In this document: positions 1-4,411 of the stretch, piece after piece
Layout: every line of letters starts with the position of its first letter
Numbering within the stretch: the first letter of the stretch is position 1
NCBI GenBank assembly: GCA_902492825.1
Contig: CABUMZ010000127.1
Location: forward strand, 1-5,145
From: an uncultured Collinsella sp.
GTDB taxonomy: Bacteria; Actinomycetota; Coriobacteriia; Coriobacteriales; Coriobacteriaceae
Reading direction: 5' to 3'
Length of the DNA: 5,145 nt
The notes under the pieces: model-generated
Databases searched by the model: none
Seen by the model: only the letters and a program-made list of their open reading frames with translations
Told to the model about the DNA's origin: nothing
Made by a program: the position numbers and the translations under genes

Positions 1-1375
1 CGTCTCGGCTTATATGAAGGATCTGGACGATGAGCTGTGGGCGCTTGGCATTCCCGCCAAGACCAAGCACAACGAGGTTGCTCCCTGCCAGCATGAACTC
101 GCCCCTGTCTATGGCGAGGTCAACGAGGCCATCGACCAGAATCTGGTCATGATGGAGAAGATGAAGCTCATCGCCTCCCGCCACGACTTGGTCTGCCTAC
201 TGCACGAGAAGCCCTTTGAGGGCATCAATGGTTCGGGCAAGCACAACAACTGGTCGCTTGGCACCGAGTCCGAGAACCTGCTCGATCCGGGCGACACCCC
301 GCTCGACAACCTGCAGTTCATCGTCTTCCTCACCGCGGTGATCGAGGCCGTCGATAACTATCAGGAGCTCCTGCGTGCCTCCGTTGCCTCGGCCGGTAAC
401 GACCATCGTCTGGGCGCCAATGAGGCTCCTCCGGCGATTATGTCCATCTTCCTGGGCGACCAGCTTACCGAGGTCGTCGAGAAGATCATCGATGGCAAGG
501 CTTCCGTCCATGCCACGCGCGGCGTGCTCGACCTGGGCGCCGATACCCTGCCCAAGCTGATGCAGGACAACACCGACCGCAACCGCACCTCCCCGTTTGC
601 CTTCACCGGCAACAAGTTCGAGTTCCGTGCCTGCGGCTCCGAGCAGAACGTCTCCGACTCCAACCTGGTGCTCGATGCCGCCGTGGCCAAGTCGCTCAAG
701 TCCTTCGCCGACGCGCTTGAGGGTACGCCCGAGGATAAGTTCCAGGACGCTGCGCTCGAGTACTGCAAGAAGGTCCTGACCGACCACCAACGCATCCTCT
801 TCTCCGGCGACGGTTACTCCGACGAGTGGCCCATCGAGGCCAAGAAGCGCGGCCTTGCCAACAACAAGACCACGGCCGACGCCCTGCCCGCCTTTGTTTC
901 CGATAAGGCCATCGCACTCTTTGAGGAGACGGGTGTCCTGACCAAGGCCGAGGCCCAGTGCCGCTACGACTGCAAGCTCGAGAAGTACAACAAGCTCATG
1001 AACATCGAGGCCACCACGATGGTTCGCGAGGCACGTCGTACCTATCGCCCAGTCATTACCGCCTATGCCACCAAGGTCGCTAAGGGCCTTGAGACTATTC
1101 GTGCCGCCGGCGCCGAGGCCGCCATGCAGTGCGAGCAGAACACGCTCAACAAGCTCTGCAACGGCATCACCACCATCAACGACTCCATCAAGGCGCTCGA
1201 CGCCGTGCATCAGAAGGCCGAGGCCCTGGATGGCCAGGAGCAGGCAAACGTGTATGCACATGAGGTCGTTCCCGCTATGGATACGCTGCGCGCCGCCGTG
1301 GATGCCATGGAGGAGATCGTGGCCGCCGACTACTGGCCGGTTCCGACCTACGACGACATTCTGTTCTATGTGTAG
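1..1375 (+). CDS. glnN: Type III glutamine synthetase, C-terminal part (5' end outside window)
   Basis: This is an ATP-dependent glutamate-ammonia ligase of the GSIII family, a cytoplasmic enzyme that makes glutamine from glutamate and ammonium. The frame is open from base 2, upstream of the first ATG at 14, so that ATG is internal and the gene starts before the window. About 457 residues are visible; GSIII proteins are usually about 700 long. Counting from the ATG at 14, the fragment shows NEVAPCQHELAP (20-31), the nucleotide-site motif NGSGKHNNWS (72-81, bases 227-256) and DNTDRNRTSPFAF followed by GNKFEFRA (185-206, bases 566-631). These motifs are diagnostic of GSIII rather than GSI or GSII. 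Residues from about 330 to the end are helical and charged, as expected for the GSIII C-terminal extension. The segment CGSEQN after EFRA looks lineage-specific, since many relatives read GSS there. The gene ends in TAG and is followed by a terminator. Its promoter and any nitrogen control site lie outside the window. Confidence 0.96.
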   Translation, partial: VSAYMKDLDDELWALGIPAKTKHNEVAPCQHELAPVYGEVNEAIDQNLVMMEKMKLIASRHDLVCLLHEKPFEGINGSGKHNNWSLGTESENLLDPGDTPLDNLQFIVFLTAVIEAVDNYQELLRASVASAGNDHRLGANEAPPAIMSIFLGDQLTEVVEKIIDGKASVHATRGVLDLGADTLPKLMQDNTDRNRTSPFAFTGNKFEFRACGSEQNVSDSNLVLDAAVAKSLKSFADALEGTPEDKFQDAALEYCKKVLTDHQRILFSGDGYSDEWPIEAKKRGLANNKTTADALPAFVSDKAIALFEETGVLTKAEAQCRYDCKLEKYNKLMNIEATTMVREARRTYRPVITAYATKVAKGLETIRAAGAEAAMQCEQNTLNKLCNGITTINDSIKALDAVHQKAEALDGQEQANVYAHEVVPAMDTLRAAVDAMEEIVAADYWPVPTYDDILFYV

Positions 1376-1404
1376 AACGTAACTGACATATCGTCACGGT
1401 ATTG

Positions 1405-1443
1405 AGCCGGGGTCCGCATCGCGCGGGCCCCGGCTTTTTGTTT
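1405..1443 (+). terminator. Intrinsic terminator of glnN
   Basis: A 13-bp GC-rich stem (1405-1417 with 1423-1435, one G-U pair) closes a five-base loop and runs into a T-rich tract (1435-1443). It starts 30 bases after the glnN stop codon and should end the glnN transcript before the repeat-rich intergenic region. Confidence 0.93.
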
Positions 1444-1493
1444 GCGAAGGACGCTTTGAAGCCCGTTTTGCCGCCGATGTGCCTAGGTATAAA

Positions 1494-1722
1494 GGGCTAT
1501 GGGCAAAAAACGTCAAATATGAGTACTGTCACAAGTCCTGTAACATTATTTATTTGCAAAATATGTAGTGTTACGCAACATATGTCCAAGTACTTAGCCG
1601 ATAAACGTCTGCAATTTTTCCGCCGTAGGACGCCCGACGGCTAAATCGCCTTCTGAAGGCATGAAATCGCTGTAACTAAAATGGTAACAGTACTCATATT
1701 TGCCATTTTTTGACCACAGGCC
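1494..1722. repeat. AT-rich element bounded by 36-nt imperfect inverted repeats
   Basis: The left arm (1494-1529) and right arm (1687-1722) are inverted copies, identical at 31 of 36 positions. They contain a perfect 16-nt core, caaatatgagtactgt, at 1514-1529 and its complement at 1687-1702. Read inward in one frame, both arms encode the same peptide pattern, GLWxKNxKYEYC. Three of the five differences are synonymous. The left frame (+) stops at the TAG at 1566-1568. The right frame (-) stays open to a TAA at 1594-1596 and ends ...RPTAEKLQTFIG. Inside the element are smaller palindromes: atatgt/acatat (1561-1566 and 1578-1583) and ttagccg/cggctaa (1594-1600 and 1638-1644). I see no transposase and no clear target-site duplication. 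It could be a MITE-like non-autonomous element, two inverted gene remnants, or a structured RNA. The repeat is certain; its nature is not. Confidence 0.75.
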
Positions 1723-1725
1723 TTG

Positions 1726-1774
1726 CGATGATGCCGGGATTCGCACCCTGTCGGGTTCGAATCCCGGCATATCG
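1726..1774. repeat. Long hairpin containing a tRNA T-arm-like sequence
   Basis: A perfect 13-nt inverted repeat, atgccgggattcg (1731-1743) and cgaatcccggcat (1758-1770), extends by four more pairs (1726-1729 with 1771-1774) if base 1730 is bulged, around a 14-base loop. The right part (1751-1767, tcggg-ttcgaat-cccgg) has exact TpsiC-arm geometry on the plus strand. No matching acceptor stem, anticodon arm or CCA surrounds it, so it is not a tRNA gene. Direct-repeat copy 2 keeps the T-arm part but lacks the left half of the hairpin. Confidence 0.6.
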
Positions 1775-1779
1775 GTAGC

Positions 1780-1811
1780 AAAAAGCCCGTCACCGCGGGG
1801 GTAACGGGCTT
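1780..1811 (-). terminator. Minus-strand intrinsic terminator, copy 1
   Basis: On the minus strand, a stem of 11-12 bp (1800-1811 with 1783-1794, five-base loop) is followed by a U tract made by the A run at 1780-1784. One G-U wobble is allowed only if the minus strand is transcribed; the plus-strand RNA would have a C-A mismatch there. It follows the tRNA-Glu remnant and may act as a backup terminator for tRNA-Glu read-through. Confidence 0.72.
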
Positions 1812-1822
1812 CTAGTTTCAAA

Positions 1823-1840
1823 TGGTGCCCCCAGCGGGAT
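1823..1840 (-). pseudogene. tRNA-Glu 3'-end fragment
   Basis: These 18 bases are identical to the last 18 bases of the intact tRNA-Glu at 2012-2029, covering CCA, discriminator A, the 3' acceptor strand and the 3' half of the T-stem. The rest of the gene is absent, so no functional tRNA can be made. Such fragments are typical att-site or recombination scars at tRNA genes. Confidence 0.82.
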
Positions 1841-1928
1841 GTCCGCGTGCGGCTGGCGCCGCCCGCTTCCGCTGCGTCGCTCCGCTCCTTGCGTGCTGCG
1901 CTGGAAAACGCTTGCGCGTTTCCTCAGC
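1841..1928. other. 88-bp GC-rich block between the direct repeats
   Basis: This block replaces what would be the 5' part of a second tRNA-Glu. It is strongly GC-rich, with many GCG/CGC/GCTGCG words, and ends in a hairpin (1900-1928, outer pairs gctg/cagc and inner aaacgc/gcgttt with small bulges). A minus-strand frame runs through it without a stop, which is unsurprising at this composition. I do not recognise it as a gene or known RNA. Confidence 0.5.
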
Positions 1929-2029
1929 TTCGCACCCTGTCGGGTTCGAATCCCGGCATATCGGTAGCAAAAAGCCCGCTACCGCGAGGGTAACGGGCTC
2001 TTCAATTCAAATGGTGCCCCCAGCGGGAT
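1929..2029. repeat. Direct repeat copy 2 (101 bp), overlapping the intact tRNA-Glu 3' end
   Basis: This is the second copy of the 1740-1840 repeat, with eight substitutions and no gaps. Its last 18 bases are the 3' end of the functional tRNA-Glu, and its middle is that gene's terminator. Five of the eight substitutions cluster in the non-structured spacer between tRNA end and terminator (2000-2005). This suggests the stem and the tRNA end are conserved. Confidence 0.92.
1968..1999 (-). terminator. Intrinsic terminator of tRNA-Glu
   Basis: On the minus strand the 11-bp stem (1989-1999 with 1973-1983, loop 1984-1988) contains one G-U pair and is followed by a U run from the A tract at 1969-1973. 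It starts 12 bases after the tRNA CCA end, the expected place for a monocistronic tRNA terminator. Confidence 0.88.
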
Positions 2030-2088
2030 TCGAACCCGCGATATCCACCTTGAAAGGGTGGCGTCCTTGGCCGCTAGACGATGGGGAC
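2012..2088 (-). tRNA. tRNA-Glu (anticodon UUC)
   Basis: The reverse complement folds as a complete 77-nt tRNA with encoded CCA. The acceptor stem gtcccca/tgggggc has one U-G pair, the D-stem is gtct/ggac, and the anticodon stem ccacc/ggtgg encloses loop ctttcaa. A five-base variable loop follows, then T-stem gcggg/cccgc with loop ttcgaat, and discriminator A. The anticodon TTC (plus positions 2052-2054) reads GAA and GAG, so the tRNA carries glutamate. It serves translation and, through glutamyl-tRNA reductase where present, haem synthesis. It has its own promoter (2099-2107) and terminator, so it appears to be a single-gene unit. It converges on glnN. Its 3' end is duplicated at 1823-1840. 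Confidence 0.97.
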
Positions 2089-2098
2089 AGCGGGAAAG

Positions 2099-2107
2099 AG
2101 TATAGCA
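2099..2107 (-). promoter_or_regulatory. Extended -10 promoter of tRNA-Glu
   Basis: Minus-strand sequence TGcTATACT is an extended -10 element whose hexamer edge lies 10 bases upstream of the tRNA 5' end, leaving a leader of only a few bases. The -35 region is poor (TGTGAA or GTGAAC at 16-17 bp spacing), which the TG extension may offset. The GC-rich stretch just downstream could be a stringent-response discriminator, as is common for stable RNA promoters. Confidence 0.7.
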
Positions 2108-2142
2108 GACTTTTTTAGCCGTTCACATATCGTTGGCAAACT

Positions 2143-2182
2143 GAAAAACCACCACAAAGGTGCCTGTCCCCTTTGTGGTGGT
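2143..2182 (-). terminator. Intrinsic terminator of the murT-gatD operon
   Basis: A perfect 13-bp stem (2148-2160 with 2170-2182) with a nine-base loop is followed on the minus strand by a U run from the A tract at 2144-2148. The stem starts six bases after the murT-gatD stop codon. It separates the operon from the tRNA-Glu promoter, which is only about 36 bp further on. Confidence 0.92.
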
Positions 2183-2188
2183 GAGGTG

Positions 2189-4366
2189 CTAGGGGAGGAG
2201 CTTCATGGCGGCGTCGTGGGCGGCGTGCTCGTAGGTGTCGTCGAGGGGCTTGAGCGGCAGCAGGGCGGCGGCCTGTGCATCGCCACGGCGCTCGAGGGCA
2301 TGGGCGATCAACCAGTCGGCGAGCTCGGGGTTCTTGGGCAGCGCCGGGCCATGCAGGTACGTGCCGATGACGCCCTTGTAGATCAGGCCCTCAAAGCCAT
2401 CGTCGCCGTTGTTGCCGGTGCCCGTGACGACGGACGTTCCGAGCGGCGTGGCATCGGCGTCCAAAAGCGTGCGGCCGCCATGGTTCTCGAATCCCACAAA
2501 GGGCTCAGGTGCCAGGTCGGTTTTGACGGCTACGTTGCCGATCAGGCGATCGGAGCCACGTACGGTTTCGGCGGCAATGACGCCCATGCCCTCAATGCGA
2601 TCCTCGCCCATATAGTACGAACGGCCGAGCAGCTGATAGCTGCCACAGATGGCGAGCAGCGAGCCGCCATCCTCAACATAGGATGCGACCTTGTCTTTTT
2701 GGGCGAGCAGCTCGTGTGCCACGGCTAGCTGGTCGCGGTCGGAGCCGCCACCCATCATGACGATATCGGCATCGGTGAGATCGAGTGACTCGCCCATACG
2801 GACCTCGTCCACGCGAACGGGGATGCCGCGCCAGGCGCAGCGACGCTCGAGGGCGATAACGTTGCCGCCGTCGCCGTAGAGGTTGAGGGCATCGGGGTAC
2901 AGGTAGACGATGCGCAGCGGGCGCGAAAGCTCGACTGGCGCGATGCCGACGGGGACGGCACTGCCATCGGCACACGTTGCAGCGCGGGCAGCAACCGTGG
3001 CTGCATCGGCACCCTTCAGCCCATCGAGTTCTTTGACCAGCGGCGGGAAGGCCGTGTAGTTGGCGACGGCATAGAAAGTGTCGCCTGCGGCTTCATCCGC
3101 AACGGCGCCAATTGCCTGCGCGACGTCCGAGATAATCGCGGCATCGATGCCGGCGTACTTGAGGCGCACCTGCATGTCGTGCGCGCGCGTGCCTCCGGCA
3201 AAGGCGACAAGACCCGGCGTGTCGGCGATGCGCTCAAAGTCGACGTCGTAGATCCACGATACATCGTGGCCGTCGGCATCGTTATCGTTGAGGAAGAAAG
3301 CGCAGAGTCTGCCGCCTGCCGTCTTGATGGACTGGATTTGTCGATCGAAGCCTACGGGATTCTTAGCCAGGTTGGCCTCGACGGTGTGGCCGGCGATATC
3401 CCAGCGGCCCATGCGTCCGCCGGCGGGGACGTAGGCATCGAGCGTGGGCTGCAGGTGCGCCGTATCCACGCCTAACTCATGTGCGGCAAAGAATGCAGCG
3501 GCAACGTTGTAGACCATGTACAGGCCGTTGTAACGCGTGACGATGTGTGCGGCTGGCGCGCTGGAATCAGATCCAAACACCAGGTCAAAACCATAGCCGT
3601 CGCAGCCGAGCTCCACGCCCGTCACGCGACGGACAAGCGCAGGGCGGGCCCAGCCGCACGAGGGGCAATGGTAGGCGCCGAGCTGGCCGTATTGCACGTA
3701 GTCATACTCCAGCGGCGCGTTGCACTGTGAGCAAAAACGTGAGTCGCTAATACGGTCGGACTCGGTGTTGGTGGCGCCGTCGATGCCAAAGGCAATACTC
3801 GCGTTGGGAACGCGCGCGGCAATCGAGGCGCACAGCGGGTCGTCGGCGTTGTAGATAAGCGTTGTTGTCGGCGAGAGCTCCAACGCATGGGCGATGACCT
3901 CCTGGGTGTGATCGATCTCGCCATAGCGATCCAGCTGGTCGCGGAACAGGTTGAGCAGCACGAAGTACGTCGGCTTGAGCTTGGGCAGGACGCGTACGGT
4001 GTAAAGCTCATCGCACTCAAAAACGCCCACGCGCTTGCCGCCACCGGCTCGCTTGAGGCCGCTGCGCGCCTCAAGCAGAGCACCCACCACACCAGGTTCC
4101 ATATTGTTGCCGGCACGGTTGCACACCACGGTAGCACCGCTGGCAGCAACGGCATCGGCGATGAGGTTGGAGGTGGTGGTCTTGCCATTAGTACCCGTAA
4201 TCACCACGCTGCGGTCGACAAGGCCAGCGAGGTCGCTCAGCAACTCGGGATCGATCTTCATGGCGATGCGGCCGGGGAGTACGCCGCCCTGGCGTTTGAG
4301 GACAGAGCGCAGTCCCCAGCGAGCGATATCGCTCGAGGTGCAGGCAAGAGATGAGCGGAGATTCAT
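2189..4366 (-). CDS. Lipid II isoglutaminyl synthase, MurT-GatD fusion
   Basis: This single 725-aa chain joins the two subunits that amidate the alpha-carboxyl of D-glutamate in the lipid II stem peptide to D-isoglutamine, using ATP and glutamine on the cytoplasmic face of the membrane. Residues 1 to about 465 are MurT. They show the N-terminal basic segment, Mur-ligase P-loop GTNGKTT (58-64, Lys62), a Cys4 zinc ribbon (C212, C215, C234, C237) inserted in the central domain, and the C-terminal DUF1727-type motif DNDADGHDVSWIYD (361-374), where the family's catalytic Asp is expected. Residues about 466-480 are a linker. Residues 482-725 are GatD, a class I amidotransferase of the CobB/CobQ type, with nucleophile Cys574 in AICGSYQ and His672 in GTYLHGP. 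MurT (about 440 aa) and GatD (about 245 aa) are separate proteins in staphylococci and pneumococci. The start is backed by AGGA eight bases upstream and by a MurT-like N-terminus. It follows the TPR-like gene by 45 bp. The symbol is left empty because the gene is two-in-one (murT plus gatD). Confidence 0.95.
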   Translation of the reverse strand: MNLRSSLACTSSDIARWGLRSVLKRQGGVLPGRIAMKIDPELLSDLAGLVDRSVVITGTNGKTTTSNLIADAVAASGATVVCNRAGNNMEPGVVGALLEARSGLKRAGGGKRVGVFECDELYTVRVLPKLKPTYFVLLNLFRDQLDRYGEIDHTQEVIAHALELSPTTTLIYNADDPLCASIAARVPNASIAFGIDGATNTESDRISDSRFCSQCNAPLEYDYVQYGQLGAYHCPSCGWARPALVRRVTGVELGCDGYGFDLVFGSDSSAPAAHIVTRYNGLYMVYNVAAAFFAAHELGVDTAHLQPTLDAYVPAGGRMGRWDIAGHTVEANLAKNPVGFDRQIQSIKTAGGRLCAFFLNDNDADGHDVSWIYDVDFERIADTPGLVAFAGGTRAHDMQVRLKYAGIDAAIISDVAQAIGAVADEAAGDTFYAVANYTAFPPLVKELDGLKGADAATVAARAATCADGSAVPVGIAPVELSRPLRIVYLYPDALNLYGDGGNVIALERRCAWRGIPVRVDEVRMGESLDLTDADIVMMGGGSDRDQLAVAHELLAQKDKVASYVEDGGSLLAICGSYQLLGRSYYMGEDRIEGMGVIAAETVRGSDRLIGNVAVKTDLAPEPFVGFENHGGRTLLDADATPLGTSVVTGTGNNGDDGFEGLIYKGVIGTYLHGPALPKNPELADWLIAHALERRGDAQAAALLPLKPLDDTYEHAAHDAAMKLLP

Positions 4367-4374
4367 GAAACCGT

Positions 4375-4378
4375 TCCT
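4375..4378 (-). promoter_or_regulatory. Ribosome binding site of murT-gatD
   Basis: AGGA on the minus strand sits eight bases before the ATG at 4366. It supports that start over in-frame Met36, which lies inside the conserved MurT N-terminal segment. No promoter is evident in the 45-bp gap, so the mRNA probably continues from the gene upstream. Confidence 0.65.
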
Positions 4379-4411
4379 AACGTAAACGACATGGTCGGGT
4401 CGAGTGCGTCA

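Larger units (their letters stand above)
1740..1840. repeat. Direct repeat copy 1 (101 bp), with tRNA-Glu 3' remnant
   Basis: This copy matches 1929-2029 at 93 of 101 positions with no gaps, at a fixed offset of 189 bases. In order it holds a T-arm-like sequence, a minus-strand terminator (1780-1811) and the last 18 nt of tRNA-Glu including CCA (1823-1840, minus sense). The match to the tRNA breaks at base 1841, in the T-loop, where the GC-rich block starts. The first 59 nt of the tRNA are therefore missing and this is a dead fragment. Confidence 0.92.
1444..2011. other. Gene-poor, repeat-rich intergenic region between glnN and tRNA-Glu
   Basis: This stretch of about 570 bases lies between two converging transcription units. 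Reading frames exist on both strands (for example 1402-1644 on + and 1594-1821 on -). They run through hairpins, terminators and tRNA fragments and have no convincing ribosome binding site, so none is called as a gene. From left to right it contains an AT-rich inverted-repeat element (1494-1722), a long hairpin with T-arm sequence (1726-1774), direct-repeat copy 1 (1740-1840), a GC-rich block (1841-1928) and direct-repeat copy 2 (1929-2029). The sharp change from AT-rich (about 1500-1720) to very GC-rich (1841-1928) suggests pieces of different origin. Confidence 0.8.

Noticed and set aside
197..1261. Long 354-codon open frame on the minus strand inside glnN
   Set aside because: It is a shadow of the GC-rich glnN codons. 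Its translation is low-complexity (Gly, Leu, Val rich) and the plus-strand frame is a clear GSIII protein.
1465..1493. Possible promoter (tataaa at 1488-1493) before the inverted-repeat element
   Set aside because: No acceptable -35 hexamer lies at 16-18 bp, and no gene follows that would need it.
1402..1644. 80-codon plus-strand frame after glnN
   Set aside because: It starts inside the glnN terminator region, runs through the inverted-repeat arm in a different frame from the conserved peptide, and has no ribosome binding site.
1741..1774. Possible second tRNA gene on the plus strand
   Set aside because: Only a T-arm is present. No acceptor stem pairs with the bases after it, and no anticodon arm or CCA can be found.
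1594..1821. 75-codon minus-strand frame ending RPTAEKLQTFIG
   Set aside because: It crosses the copy-1 terminator, the T-arm hairpin and the right inverted-repeat arm, so the full frame is a patchwork. Only its last part, with KYEYC, may be a coding remnant, and it is reported under the repeat element.
1740..2029. CRISPR-like repeat and spacer layout
   Set aside because: There are only two copies, they are 101 bp long, and they contain a terminator and a tRNA end; no cas genes are seen.
1822..2118. 98-codon plus-strand frame over the direct repeats and tRNA-Glu
   Set aside because: It runs antisense through the tRNA and its fragment. The protein-like words (PVGFESR, PAGFEPA) are translations of T-arm sequence, a well-known source of false genes.
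2081..2728. 215-codon plus-strand frame antisense to gatD
   Set aside because: It begins inside tRNA-Glu and overlaps a well-supported GatD domain. Codon-position shadowing explains it.
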